The notes below the pieces were generated by a model that worked only from the letters and a program-made list of their open reading frames with translations, made no database searches and was not told the origin of the DNA. Of a stretch of 64,000 nt of DNA, positions 12,383 to 24,347 are shown piece by piece (position 1 is the first letter of the stretch; the number at the start of each line of letters is the position of its first letter). The position numbers and the translations under genes were made by a program. The DNA is taken from the NCBI GenBank assembly GCA_027886185.1, contig WOAB01000188.1, positions 1,736,001 through 1,800,000 of the forward strand. The letters run 5' to 3'. This DNA comes from Rheum nobile (taxonomy: Eukaryota; Streptophyta; Magnoliopsida; Caryophyllales; Polygonaceae).

Positions 12383-14869
12383 TCAACCTGGGTTGCCTCC
12401 TGCAACCGTACTCTGCACTCTTGAATCTGGGGGATGCTCCTGAATGGACTCCAGCCTGTGCTCTACCTTCCTTCGGTCAAATTCCATGCTTATCGTACCT
12501 ATGCCCACGTCGATCTTTGTGTTGGAGGTCTTCATGAAAGGCCTCCCTAGCATTACTCGTCCTCCTTGTTTCCCTGTGTTCATGACAAAGAAGTCTGCAG
12601 GGAAGACGAGGGTGTCGACGCTCACCAAAACGTCCTTCACAACGCCCTCTGGAATGATGACGGAGTTGTTAGCCAGTTGGATGACAATTTTCGTGCTTTC
12701 TAGTGGTCCGACATTGAGGGTGTTGTAGACGGACAACAGTAGGACATTGATTGAGGCCCCCAAATCCAGCAATGTCTCGCTGAACTCGGTTTCCCCAATC
12801 TTGCAGGGTACGCTAAACATCCCGGGATCTTCACACTTTTTCAGGATCTTCTTTTGCATCACAACCGAGACATCCTTCTTGACTTTCTCCTTTTTCTTCG
12901 ACTGCTCCTTTTGCTCCTTCTTGAGCTTGCATAGCTCCCTCAAGAAGTTTGCAAAGCGAGGCATCGTTTTGCTCAATTGGGGAGTCACCTTGTAGTTCCT
13001 AAATGTCTCGTACATTCCCTTCAGTCCCTCAATGGGTTCGTCATCTTCTAGCGCAACAGAGAATGGCACTGGGATGTCAAAATATCCCTCCGGGTAGACA
13101 TACCGCGTCATAAATGTAAGTGGAGACGGCCCGTTTTCCGAAGTTTGATCGTGGATTTCACCCCGCGATCGCGGTTCTTGCACTGGGGCCCCGCGGTCGC
13201 GGCTATCCTGCCCGCGATCGCGCTTAATCGGCGCATCTTGCCCATTCTCTTGCTCAACAGACCCGCGATCGCGGAAAATTGCCCGCGGTCGCGGTTCATC
13301 CTCGTACTTCTCGGTTGGCAGCTTTTCTTCATCATGCTCCCATCTGGGCCTTGACGTCATGGAGTTGACGTTTTGCCTTGGATTTATCTCAGCTTGAGAT
13401 GGGAGTGCTCGTGACTCTCTAGCTTCAAGCTTGCTAACCGCTTGGGAGATCTGCCTCACCTGCTTCTCTAAGTTCTGTATGCTAGACTTGGTCTCGTGTT
13501 GAAACTGAACCATGTTTTACTGCATGGTTCCCACGGTCTGCGTCAGCGTAGTCATATGCTGCGCCAGTGTGTTGACCTGGTCCTCAAGATTGGTGATGCG
13601 GGGAGCTCCCTGCCCTTGCGGTCTTTGATCTGTTTGGCCTCTGAACTGCTGGCCTCCTTGAAACTGCCTCTGGGGGTACTGCTGCTACTGCTGGTATTGC
13701 TGAGGGGGTCTTGGTCGGAACTCAGGGGGGTTCTCCACGTTCTGCGTGTTCCCGTACCTTAAATTCGGGTGATCTCTCCACCCGGGATTATAGGTACTGG
13801 AATAGGGGTCATACCGTGGTCTTTGTTGGTACCCCTCGATAGCGTTGACTTGCTCAGTGGACTCCTCGTGGAGTGTAGGACATGCGTCAGTTGCATGCGA
13901 AGTAGCATAGCAAAATTCGCACTCCTTGACCCTTTGCGGTCCTTCCTTCCTCATCAAAACCTTGATCATCTCCTTTATTTCGCTCATGTCTTTCACCATA
14001 GATGGGGGAGCATGATCACTTGTAGTGGCTTTCACTGCTTGGGCGCTCGCCCTCTTACTGAATTGCCTTGAGCCTTCCGACAACTCGCTGAATATCTCAA
14101 ATGTTCCGACAAGTGTCTTGTTCAGTATGTTGCCTCCACATGCCGCATTCACCATTCGTCGCTCTTCATCCAACAATCCCCCATATAGGTATAAGACCAA
14201 ATCTTGGTCTGAGTACCCGTGGTAAGGACAGCTGGAGCACAACCTCTTGAAACGGTCATAGTACTCGTAGAGCGTCTCTGTCCCATGCTGCTCTATGTTG
14301 CTCAGGTTGCGCTTGAGACTGTTCAGCTTTATTGCTGGAAAGTACTTCTCCAGAAACGCCTTCTTCATCTTTCCCCAGGTATTGATGCTACCTGGGGTGA
14401 GGTAGTAAAATCATTCGTTGGCTGAATCCTTAAGCGAGAAAGGAAAAGCCCTCAACTTGATTTGGTCCTCCGTTACGTTGCGTGGCTTCATGGAGGTACA
14501 CACAGCGTGAAACTCCGAGAGATGCTTGTTTGGGTCCTCTCCACTTAGCCCATGGAACTGGGGCAAAAGATGGATAAGCCCAGACATGAGATCAAAGTTC
14601 ACTCCCGCTGGGAGCTCAGGGAACTCTACGGCCAGTGGCTGCTGCTCCAAGTTAGGAGCAGTCAGCTGCTGCTCCAAGTTAGGAGTAGTCAGCTGCCTCA
14701 ACGTGGGTGGATTGTCAGCCATCACTTCTTCTTCGTCGGTCTCTTCCTGCAGTATCGCTCTAGGTGGATCGGCCAAAATCGCTGCTGCCCTCCGATTCTC
14801 CCTCAATGTCCGCTCAATCTCTGAATCAATAGCTAAAGGTGGAGAGTCAGCAGTACGGGTGTGGACCAT
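12383..14869 (-). pseudogene. Athila gag and retropepsin, one frame with three stops
   Basis: The likely start is the ATG at 14867-14869 (MVHTRTADSPPLAID), a start shared with the second Athila element at 38206. The gag core includes LPQFHGLSGEDPNKHLSEFH and KAFLEKYFPAIKLNSLKRN, followed by a degenerate zinc knuckle CEFCYATSHATDACP. A retropepsin domain follows with LLDLGASINVL, where DLG replaces the usual D-T/S-G, and VMLGRPFMKT. The frame is interrupted by TGA at 14411-14413 (Trp expected), TAG at 13685-13687 and TAA at 13514-13516. No frameshift is needed to read through 2.5 kb. Several of the repeated GC words at 13160-13300 lie inside the coding frame. Confidence 0.8.
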
Positions 14870-14958
14870 AAGATAGGTCCACCCACACAAGCAAACACAC
14901 AAAAATTTCGAAACACACACAAAGCACACAAAAACACCAAAAGCTCAAAACTTGCCTT

Positions 14959-14975
14959 CCCCGGCAACGTCGCCA
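14959..14975 (-). promoter_or_regulatory. Primer-binding site, tRNA-Asp type
   Basis: On the minus strand TGGCGACGTTGCCGGGG lies five bases after the 5' LTR. It matches the Athila-type site complementary to the 3' end of tRNA-Asp (TGGCGCCGTTGCC) with one difference. Confidence 0.75.
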
Positions 14976-14980
14976 AATTT

Positions 14981-15227
14981 TGACGTGCTGTCGTTCGTAG
15001 CTGTCAAATATAAAACCTCACAAATAAACTAGTATAGTCAATAATTAAGGGTCGATCCCACAGGGAAGGAGCGAAACTAATGGTGGTTGCATGCGAGTCA
15101 CTAAAAGGGGGGGTTTGTAAGTTGGTCGGTCACAATCAAATCAAACACATCAAAGTAGATGAATGAAATATCAAAGAGAGAAAACACTTAGCCAAGTAAT
15201 GTCCACATAAGTCATCCAACGGTTGTT
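14981..15227 (-). repeat. Truncated 5' LTR of the Athila element
   Basis: It is homologous to 9321-9575 until GTCATCCAACGGTTGTT, where homology ends and Tat reverse transcriptase sequence begins. About 1 kb of the LTR is missing. Confidence 0.85.
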
Positions 15228-15939
15228 GATAAGTAGCCCCTGCATTTTTGTCCCCAATCTGATCTTTGAACATCTTATTGACTAGTCGTTGATAAGTAGC
15301 CCCTGCATTTTTTAGTCCGAAGGGCATTACTTTGTAACAATAGATACCTTGGCTTGTGACGAATGTCGTTTTCTCTTGGTCTTCTGGTTCCATGAGGATC
15401 TGATTGTAGGCACTGAATGCGTCCATGAAGGATAGCATTTCGTGCCCTGCCGTCACGTCGATCATGGCGTCGATGTGAGGAAGTGGGAAGGAATCTTTGG
15501 GACAAGCCTTGTTAAGGTCGTTGAATTCGATGCAGACTCTCCATTTGCCGTTTTTCTTTTGGACTACAACCATATTGGCCAGCCACTCGGGGTAGTTGAC
15601 TTCCCTTATCATTCCTGTTTCCAGCAGGCTCCTGACCTTATCGTCGACAATCTTGTTTCGCTCTAGAGCAAATTTCCTGCGCTTTTGCTTCACAGGGGGG
15701 TGAGATGGATCTACGTTCAATTTATGGGTAATAACGTTTGGAGATATATCGATCATATCCTCATGCGACCACGCAAAACAATCAGCATTGGACCTGAGGA
15801 AATCCAGAATTTGTTGTCTGGTCGAGTCGTCTAGGTCCGACCCGACCCTTACCGTTTGGTTTGGCTTTGAAGGATCTAGCGCGATCTCGTCAAGTTTTTC
15901 CATTTCTAGTTCGACGTATCGACTAGACCCTTCGCCAAG
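15228..15939 (-). pseudogene. Tat reverse transcriptase, N-terminal portion
   Basis: The minus strand encodes CFAWSHEDMIDISPNVITHK, VVVQKKNGKWRVCIEFNDLN, PLPHIDAMIDVTAGHEMLSF, MDAFSAYNQILMEPEDQEKT and MPFGLKNAGATYQRLVNKMF, the first motifs of a Ty3/gypsy reverse transcriptase. The FSAYNQI segment holds one catalytic Asp (FMDAFS). Before YVDD the sequence repeats KNAGATYQ and runs into Athila LTR sequence. Two TAG codons (about 15940 and 15949-15951) separate it from the protease in the same frame. Confidence 0.88.
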
Positions 15940-15948
15940 CTATGATTG

Positions 15949-16890
15949 CTATGCGATCTTATGTTTGACAGCGCTTTTCATGGAGGCGACATAGCATTCC
16001 TTGGCCATCCTCTGGTCTCCTTTGATTTCTTGGACTCCCCACTTGGTAGAGAACTTGATGATTTGATGGTACGTCGAGGGTACCGCCTTCATAGCATGTA
16101 TCCATGGCCTGCCAAGAATGCAATTATAGGGAGATGGGCAGTCTAGGACTAGAAATTTCACCTGTTGGTTTACTCCTCCGGCGTATGTCGTAAGAACGAT
16201 TTTGCCGATAGTATGTTTAACTTCGCCGCTGAATCCGACTAGTGGATTCGATTTCTTGATAAGATCATATTCGCCCAGACCCATCCCTTTGAGGGCGTCG
16301 AAGGTCAAGAGATTGGTTGAACTTCCTGTATCGATTAGTACTCTACGTATTAAACAGTTTCCAATAGACAAAGAGATTACCAGACCATCGTGATGGTTTT
16401 CCGACCCGTCGGTATCGGACTCGTCGAATGTGACCGTTGGGAGGTCGGAGATCCTGGTTTGTCTGGACTCCGGCGTCTCGGGCTTACTGCCTTTGCTTTC
16501 TTTCGCATGTCGTTTGGTTGCGGAGCACGTGTTCTCACATACGTCCGATCCCCCTGAAATGGTATTGATAATTTTTGTATGGACAAGAGATGGAGTTTTG
16601 TCTTGTTTTACCTGATCTCGTCGCTCCATAGTAGCCTTGGCTCGTTCCGAGATTACGTCACGCAAGAGCCCCTGCGCGAGTAACTTGGCGACCTCTTTAT
16701 GTAAGGCGATGCATTCGTCCGTCGAGTGACCGTGGTCACCGTGGAATTCGCACCACCTACTCATGTCCTTTTTGACGTCTGGTCGGTCATTCTTTCGGGG
16801 CCATCTTACCTCTTTCCCATACTTGTCGAAACTCTTGACGAGCTCCGATACGGAGATATTGAAATTGTAAGACTGAACCCTAGGAGGCAA
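15949..16890 (-). pseudogene. Tat gag C-terminus and retropepsin
   Basis: This 313-codon open frame contains a zinc-knuckle-like CEFHGDHGHSTDEC, typical of Tat gag, and a protease with the active-site motif VLIDTGSSTNLLTFDAL and the flap/end motif YNCILGRPWIHAMKAVPSTY. The catalytic DTG is intact. Confidence 0.88.
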
Positions 16891-17261
16891 CGTTGGACCA
16901 TCTCTCCAATCTTGGGACCTGTCCTGGAAGGAGTTTACCTAATTCTGCTCGTTTCGATCACGAGAGTAGGGGTGATGACGTCTGTCTCGACGGTTGTCGG
17001 AAGAGGATTTGCGGTTGGACTGGTCGGGTCGATGGGATGCTTTTTGCGATTCGGGATCCTCTTCCAAACATACCTCATCCATGGTGCTTGGACATCTTCG
17101 AAGCTTCTGCGAGGGTACTTGGTGATCTCGTTGTAGAGGTTGATGTCCTTGATCAGACCTTGTCGGAAAGCTTCGATGGAGGTGGTGACGTTGCAATGGG
17201 GGATCACGACTTTTTCGTTATTGTACATGTTAAGATAGCTCCGAAGAGGTTCGTTATACCT

Positions 17262-18120
17262 TTAGGCGATTCGATAGAGATCACTTGACTGCCTTTCTAG
17301 CCTCCGACTGCTGGCGAATTGGATTTTGAAGGAGTTGACCAGATCCGTGAACGATGCGATTATTCCCTGAGGCAAACGCATAAACCAGGTCAGGGCGGGA
17401 CCCGCGAGAGTCGTGCCAAAGCTTTTGCACATGAAAGCCTCGCGGCTCTCCCTTGGAATACATACAGTCATTAGTTTTTGTTTATAGAGAGAAATGTGAT
17501 CATCTGGGTCGTTGGTGCCGTCGAATGTCGCCATGCTAGAAAGGTGGAACTTCTTTGGGATTTCGACTCTGGCGATCTCTCCGATGAATGGAGATTCCTC
17601 GTATCCACCCGATGCTTCCTTCTCAATCGGCTGTGGAACTCCGGGAATTCTAGCGATGCGATCGTAAAGTGTCTTCATGTACTGACTGAGTGTCTACTGA
17701 ACGAGAGCCAGGATGTCGGGAGGATTGGTAACATGTGGTTCGTCGATTCGGGTTCCCTCAGTATGTTCGGGGCATCGTACGCTCGGGGGGGTCAGTTCGA
17801 CGCCATTCATATCGAGACGCGTCTGGATGTTGCTATGGATGGGCATCCGCCTGGATCCAGAAGCCATCGATTGTACCTGCGACTTAAGAGACTCATTTTC
17901 ACGGGTTAGTTGTGCAATCTAGGCCTCGGATTGGGTGGATAAGGTAGCCAAGGCTTCAGTCTTTTGGCATTATTGGGCAAGTTCCTCTTGTAGGGCGGTC
18001 ATTGTTTGGGCAAGCTCTTGGAGTTGGTTTGGAGTAGGATTTTCGGTTGTGTTTCCTTGAGCTTGGGTGTCGTCTTTGAGGCGTGGCTCCTCGGTACCGG
18101 TAGGTGGGTTGATAGTCATG
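17262..18120 (-). pseudogene. Tat gag N-terminal region, broken
   Basis: The likely start is the ATG at 18118-18120 (MTINPPTGTEEP). A Gln-rich helical part is followed, after several stops, by the retrotransposon gag core MATFDGTNDPDDHISLYKQ and CKSFGTTLAGPALTWFMRL with FASSRRLERQSSDLYRIA. At least three stop codons interrupt the frame between 17678 and 17975, and the reading between 16900 and 17260 is also broken. Confidence 0.8.
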
Positions 18121-18154
18121 GTTGGAGGATTTTTGAGATGGTGATCGGCAAGTT

Positions 18155-18172
18155 GCCCCACGGTGGGCGCCA
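18155..18172 (-). promoter_or_regulatory. Primer-binding site of the Tat element
   Basis: On the minus strand TGGCGCCCACCGTGGGGC follows the LTR after a few bases. This form is common in Tat-lineage elements. I do not assign the tRNA with certainty. Confidence 0.65.
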
Positions 18173-18175
18173 AAT

Positions 18176-18827
18176 TGTTTTGGGACGAAAAGATTAGTCG
18201 ACCTAAATCGCCTTAGACGGGGTAACGAGTCAATCGGATAATAAAAAATCAATCCAAACCAAATAGACAATCAACCAAGCAAAGAATAGATACGAAATGG
18301 CATTGTAATTTATATATCAATTGATGACTGAATCAGATCGAAATACAACTTATCCTTAGAGAATAAAGGATCGAGCCTTGTCCGGCATGTGTATTGGTGT
18401 TTCAATCGGCATCGATCGGGTAGAATCTCCGGGGGGTTTGAGTGAGAGTGAATATGCAAGTAGGCCTCTCGAAGGGTAAGTCAGTGGATGCTGTGTATAG
18501 ACGCGTGTCCTTTCGTTTGCTTCTTCGTGGTCTATTTATGGTAGTTTCTCCTTGTGTCCGTTATTTGTCTTCGTATTTATCCTCTATTAATTCCGTGCGA
18601 GATCTTTGGGATTTGCTCTTGATTGCCATCATAATCTCTGTGTTTAATGTTGTTACCGTTGTCACCGATCAAGCAATTAATGTCCAGGGCGAAACTTCCG
18701 GGATTCGGTCGGATCCTGAGCGTTTGAAGGGCATCTGTCGCCTCTAACTCCTTCTGGCCTTCGGCTTCGTCTGGATTTTGGCCCAATTCGTTTGATCCGA
18801 TCCCTTGGAGTAAGTTTGGGCCCAACA
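18176..18827 (-). repeat. 5' LTR of the Tat element
   Basis: The 652 bases run from TGTTTTGGGACG to GGGCCCAACA on the plus strand. Its inner end is next to the primer-binding site. No second copy is present in the window. Confidence 0.72.
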
Positions 18828-20236
18828 GGTACTACCCCATCTGGAAAATCTATCAAGTCCCATACTTGATTCTCAGACATGGAATCCATTTCAGACTTCA
18901 TGGCAATACGCCATTTCTCGGAGTCTGGACTCGCCACAACTTGCTTGTATGTAGTAGGCTCATCGCTTTCTAAAAGCAGGATGTTCAAACTCGCAGTCAT
19001 TATGAAATCAATGTATCTCTTCGGCTACGCTTTGGGCCTATCTGATCTACGTGTGGGCTGAACAACAGGATGTTTTGCCACAACATTTTATGGACCCTCA
19101 TTGGAATCAGATTCCGGAGAAACGATAGGAATAGGGTCTTGCGACTCCACTACTTCCGGTGTATGAGTTCCCTCTCCTTGCGGGATTAGGTCCTCAAATA
19201 CCGCTGTCTCTGACATAGAGTAATCTATGTCATCTTGTTGCTCAGTTTGTTTCTCTTCTCGAACTTCTTCGAGATCAACATTTCTCCCACTTGACTTTTT
19301 GGAAACAAAATCTTTTTCCATAAAGACACTATCTCTAGCAACAAACACTTTGTGCTCAGTGGGATTGTAGAAGTAGTATCATTTAGTTTCCTTAGGATAC
19401 CCTACAAAGAAGCACTTATCTGATTTGGGTACAAGCTTATCTGCTAGTAAACGTTTTACATAAGCTTCACATCCCCAGATCTTCAGAAAAGACAAACTTG
19501 GAACTCTTCCAGTCTATAACTCATATGGTGTCTTATCTACAGCTTTGGACGGAGTCCTATTTAGTGTGAACACTGCAGTTGTGAGAGCATATCCCTATAA
19601 AGATATTGGAAGATCAACAAAACTTATCATAGATCGAACCATGTCCAACAAGGTCATATTCCTCCTTGCAGACACACCATTCAATTATGGTGTTTCAGGT
19701 GGAGTTAGTTGTGAGACGATCCCACAACTTCTTAAATGATGATCAAATTCTTGACTCAAATATTCACCACCACGATCAGATCGTAGTGCTTTAATTTTCT
19801 TGCCAAGTTGGTTTTCAACTTCATTCTAAAACTCTTTGAACTTTTCAAAAGATTCATGCTTATGCTTCATTAAGTATATGTATCCATATCTATTTAAATC
19901 ATCAGTAAAGATTATGAAGTATCTGTAACCACCTCTAGCTTCTGTGCTCATTGGTTCACATACATTCGTATGTATTAGGGCCAAAAGCTCAGTTGCCATT
20001 TCACTCACTCCAATAAAAGGTGACCTTGTCATCTTTCCCATCAGGCAAGATTCACATGTTTCGAATGATTCACAATCAAATAAGGTCAGAAGTCCATCCT
20101 TTTGGAGCTTCTTCATGCGATTTAGGCTAATGTGACCTAAACGACAGTGCCATAGATAGGTGGTGCTACAATCATTTGTTTTTTGTTTTTTGGTGTTTAT
20201 GGTATAGATGCTGGATCATTTATCCACAATATAGAG
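18828..20236 (-). pseudogene. Copia integrase and start of reverse transcriptase, degenerate
   Basis: The minus strand encodes the GAG-pre-integrase motif CESCLMGKMTRSPF with conserved CxxC, then the integrase core. The expected HTDVCGP appears as HTNVCEP, so the first catalytic Asp is replaced; FIIFTDDLNRYGYIYLMK and RSDRGGEYLSQEFDHHL follow. Several stops interrupt the integrase between 19350 and 19830. A Ser/Glu-rich linker (19088-19348) leads to the start of reverse transcriptase, KWRIAMKSEMDSMSENQVWD, which stops at the Tat insertion. Confidence 0.85.
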
Positions 20237-20739
20237 TCAATTACTCAGTATGGCATCGACATAAAAGATGTTATCTTTGAAAATAGAAAAACACTGACCT
20301 TTAAGAGTGAAATCATAGCCTTCTAAATCCAAAACACAAGTCGCAATCATGTTTCTAGTAATAGACGGGACAAAATAACAATTATTAAGTTCTAATACTA
20401 AACTAGAAGGTAAAGATAAACTATAATCTCCAATGGCAAGTGCAGCAACCCTTGCTCCATTTCCAATGTGTAGGTCTACCTCTCCTTTAGCTAAGCTTCT
20501 ACTTCTTCTTAGTCCCTGCACATTCGAAATAATGTGAGAACCACAGCCTGAGTCCAATACCCAAGTTGAAGCTTTAGCTGTTAGGACTTCTATAACATAT
20601 GTACCTGGATTGGGACTCACAGTTCCATTCTTTTTATCTTCCAGGTATTTCGGGCAGTTCCTCTTCCAATGACCCTTGGCGTGGCAGTAGAAACAATCAT
20701 GGTCAACCACTACTTTAGCCTTTTTAGAAGTCTGCTTGG
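20237..20739 (-). pseudogene. Copia gag zinc knuckle and protease
   Basis: The minus strand encodes CFYCHAKGHWKRNCPKYLED, a CCHC zinc knuckle, and WVLDSGCGSHIISNVQGL, the Copia protease active site (DSG). YFVPSITRNMIATCVLDLEG follows, as in other Copia proteins. Upstream the frame is cut by the solo LTR at 20745 and resumes at 22120. Confidence 0.88.
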
Positions 20740-20744
20740 GTTGT

Positions 20745-22119
20745 TGACGGGCTAAAAGTGCACAAGCAAATGTCGCTGAATAGCCAAATCAAAGTAAATA
20801 TCCTAACGGACCTACTAAACAGATGTATAGTAAGCAAGTAAGGGTCGAACCCACAAGGAAGATCGAATGAAGTATGCAGTCATGATTGACAAGTAACAAG
20901 CAAGGGGGGTTTAGTTATCACGAGAAAGCAAAGTAAGCAAAGCAAACAAGTTTGGTTGAATTGAGAAAATATAATGGGGAAAGTAGTCCTACTAGAGCGA
21001 GATCCACAATACAGAGATATAATTTGATCACAGAAATCTATTTAATCCAAGTTCTTTTACTATCCTTATAGTTGTTCCCACCCTGATCTTAAGTACTATC
21101 GATTCTCACAGTTGTCGATAGACTTATCACTATGTCACTGGTAAAGTACCTCCGATTCTCACAGTTGTCGGTATACTTTACCACTAACACAGCAATAGCA
21201 ATGCACACAAGGATATAGGATACATGCAAATAGAAGACGCCTTACTATTTAACATACAAATAATTCTCACTCACGATTGTACGCTCGGAACCCCTATACG
21301 CACAATCGTGTATGCCACTAGATATGCACTCGGAACCCCTATATGCAATCCTAGCAATTGATAAAAATTATTCAACCTAGTTGATCAGGCTATGAAGAAT
21401 AACAAGAAATCAATATTCAATATAACCAAGAGAATCAAACCAACACTTATAAGGATAAGAACAAGGAATATAAATCTCACAAACACGTCAACTGTATTGC
21501 TTCAAACGTCTAGTAGAACAAAGGGAAATTAGTGCTCCATCAAAGGGGGATGAAACTCTAAGGGAAAAATAACGCCTGATGTAAAGTGAAGTTCCTCCCT
21601 CTCTTAACCTAGAAAGAGGGCTTAAATAGTCTTAAGAAAACTAGGTTAAACTAAAGTAAACAATAAAGGAAACAGAATAATAAAATAACAAAGTCTGAAC
21701 GAAATAAAAGGAAATAAATGTCTCTGGGCGCACGGCATTTAATACGGCCACCGCGGGGCGTCAGGCTCTCCACCGCGGGGCGGTGGCTTCCTCTGGCGCG
21801 GGGCTTCAGTCTTCTCTGGGAGTCACCGCCGGGCCGCGGCGATTCTGGCGCGGGGCTGTGAACTCGCTCACTCTCTTCTCCAGCTCCTCTTCTCTTCTTC
21901 TGCTGCTCTTCATTACTACCAAGTGTTGGTAGTCTTCTCCAAGTATGCTCCAGCAGCTCCATCTCCATCCTCATGTCTCCATCTAAGCTATAAATCCTGG
22001 AATATCTTCACTTCTCTCCATAACTTCAGGGATCACAGACTTAGCTCCAAAACTCATCCAAAACTCCTCCAAATCATGCAAATAATTGCTAGTAAAGGTG
22101 TATGAAATAACACCTATCA
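20745..22119. mobile_element. Solo LTR inserted in the Copia gag, TSD GTTGT
   Basis: The 1375 bases start TGACGGGC, end CACCTATCA and are flanked by GTTGT on both sides (20740-20744 and 22120-22124). Copia gag continues across it. The phrase AAGGGTCGAACCCACAAGGA resembles the Athila LTRs in this window, so it is probably an Athila relative. A GC-rich block at 21745-21860 repeats CCACCGCGGGGCG and GGCGCGGGGC. Confidence 0.88.
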
Positions 22120-22837
22120 GTTGTGCAACTTGCTTGCCTTTCCCTTGTACGTTCTTCTTCTGTTGTCCAGATACCCCTTTCTTGAACCCTATTCCCTTGT
22201 TGACCATCAAGATCTCTTTCTTGGTGTCAACAGAGAGATTTTGCTCAGCTGTTTTAAGCATCCCATGTAGCTCTTCAAGTGTTTTTCCAACTCCATTCAT
22301 ATTGAAGTTCAGCTTGAATTGAGCAAATCCATCATGCAGAGAGTGGAGTATGATGTCTGTAGCCAACTCTTGACTATAGGGGTGGCCAAGCATTTTCATG
22401 TTCTCAAAATGTCCAATCATATTGAACACATGAGCACTAACTGGCTTGCCTTTCTCAAGCTTGCAATCAAGAATTGCCTTATGAGTTTCATACCTCTCCA
22501 TTCTCGCTTGCACCTGAAACATAACTTTCAGGTTGCGAATGATGGTGTAGGCGTCCATCCTCTCAAACCTCTTTTGAAGGATCGATTCCATGGAAGCCAA
22601 CATAAGACAATTGACAATCACTGACTTATCCTTGATCTGCTTTTCCTCTACTATCTCCTCTGGAGTAGACATAGCAGTCAATGTTGGGATAGGGGTGTCA
22701 AGGACATTCTCTCTTCCTTCAGACCTGAGAACAATTCTCAGATTTCTTTCCCAATTGAGGAAGTTGTTTCCGTTCAACTTATTCTTCTCAAGAATCGAAC
22801 GTAAGTTGATGATGGTTGGGTTATCGTTTCTAGACAT
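22120..22837 (-). pseudogene. Copia gag
   Basis: From the ATG at 22835-22837 the frame encodes MSRNDNPTIINLRSILEKNK and LNGNNFLNWERNLRIVLRSE, with ARMERYETHKAILDCKLEKG and HVFNMIGHFENMKMLG further on. This is the gag region of plant Copia elements (nucleocapsid precursor, cytoplasmic particle assembly). The frame is open up to the inserted solo LTR after GKGKQVAQ. Frames upstream of this ATG are not needed. Confidence 0.88.
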
Positions 22838-24338
22838 GATATCTACAACAGAAATAACATGCAAAACGTAAATCATGCTTGCAATGCAATAGCTCAAAAA
22901 AATTTAAACATGCTTTAAACATAAATAAGCTAGTGCCATTTTATCCATTTTAATTTTTTCCTTTGAATAAAATGATTCCAAGATCCTATTTTAGATAAGA
23001 CTTTAGGCGTAATTTGGCACTTCCCTAAATCTTATGTGATCAAGGTAAGTAACTTTTACTAGTTATAACATTTATAACTCTTGGTTGATAGATTACATCT
23101 TATGTCAAATCTATCTCATGCCTCAAAATCCAAAACTTTATATTTTGGTCTTTTGTTGAGTATAATCAAATCAAGGTTGTAAACCCCTTATATAGATTTA
23201 TCCGTACTATCCCAAGGTCAAAGCATGGACACCTTGCTTTGGCAAAACCTATCCATCAAATTCCAAGGGCCTCATAGGTTATGATTTGGAAAGGCAAAAT
23301 CTTAATTTTCTTATAAGGGAACTAGGTTTATCATGCAAGTCTATTTACTAGTGAACTAAATAGCATAAATAAACAAACAAGCATAAACTTAGAGATATTT
23401 AAAGCAAAACAAATACAAAAAATAAATGTGATCCTAGTATGGCCCCTAAAAACCCATAAGATCTAATCTTCATAGATTCTTCTTGTCTCTTGGATCTCTA
23501 TCCTTGATTCTCCTCTGGATCTCCATCCTTGAATCTTCATAGGATCTTCTTCTCTTGTATTACATAATGTAAATCTAATCTAATTTCTTGAAAATAAAAT
23601 TACAAATATACATAACGATACGCAGATCGTGTACAAGAAAACAATAACGATACGCAGATCCTATTTTCTATCCTATTTGGGTCATACCAGTCACTGCATG
23701 CAATAATAATATCATAATATTAAATCATACACGCTAAATATAATATCAAATATTAAGAAACAATAATAGACTATTAATCATATTAATAGACTTTCAAGAT
23801 TAAATTAATTAAATTATCCAATAAAATAATTAATCCAATCTTCTTATTATTTTAATTCAATAAAATCATATATGGAATTAATACCAATATTAATCATTAC
23901 CATGTATAATTGGATAAAATATACTCTAGAGATAAGATATATTGTTACCATATCTAATTAAGGTAGTTAAGATCTTACTCTAACAACCCTAACCCTAATT
24001 CAGCCCACCCCAGCCGCACCATGCAACCACCACCCCAGTCAGCCCGCGCGGCCAGCCGCCCCCTGGACCGTCGTCGCACCACCCCTGACCTGCCGCCGGC
24101 CATCACGCACCGCCGTGAGCCATTTTTGGCCACCTAGCCACGGTTTTTACCCTACTCCCACTCAAATTTTGTAACAATTACAAATTTTGATGATTTTAAG
24201 GATAATATGGTATAATTTTCAAAAAATTAATGCATGAACCAATTTCATACAAAATTAATCAACTTTGGGCATTCAAGGCATGAAATTCTAAATTTCTAGG
24301 ATTTGAATCAATTTTCACCAACATGAAAAATCAAGTAT
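22838..24338 (-). other. 5' leader of the Copia element
   Basis: AT-rich noncoding DNA between gag and the MITE. It includes a GC-rich patch (about 24000-24130), a few CCCTAA-type bases near 23985, and a duplicated phrase AACGATACGCAGATC (about 23607 and 23645). No reading frame is supported. Confidence 0.5.
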
Positions 24339-24347
24339 TTTTATGTG

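Larger units (their letters stand above)
9321..15227 (-). mobile_element. Athila-lineage Ty3/gypsy element lacking reverse transcriptase, 5' LTR truncated
   Basis: A full 3' LTR (9321-10621) and the first 247 bases of the 5' LTR (14981-15227) share the start TGACGTGCTGTCGTTCG. Between them, on the minus strand, lie a tRNA-Asp-type primer-binding site, gag, a retropepsin-like domain and an ATHILA ORF1-type domain, but no reverse transcriptase, RNase H or integrase. The element is therefore a non-autonomous Athila derivative. The 5' LTR stops abruptly at 15227 at a junction with Tat sequence. The left flank GTCAT (9316-9320) would be the target duplication, but its partner is lost. Confidence 0.82.
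15228..18827 (-). mobile_element. 5' part of a Tat-lineage Ty3/gypsy element
   Basis: A 5' LTR (18176-18827), a primer-binding site, gag, protease and the first part of reverse transcriptase are present on the minus strand. The rest of reverse transcriptase, RNase H, integrase and the 3' LTR are missing. The right end adjoins GGTAC (18828-18832) inside the Copia reverse transcriptase; the second copy of this duplication is not found, as expected if the left part was deleted. Confidence 0.8.
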
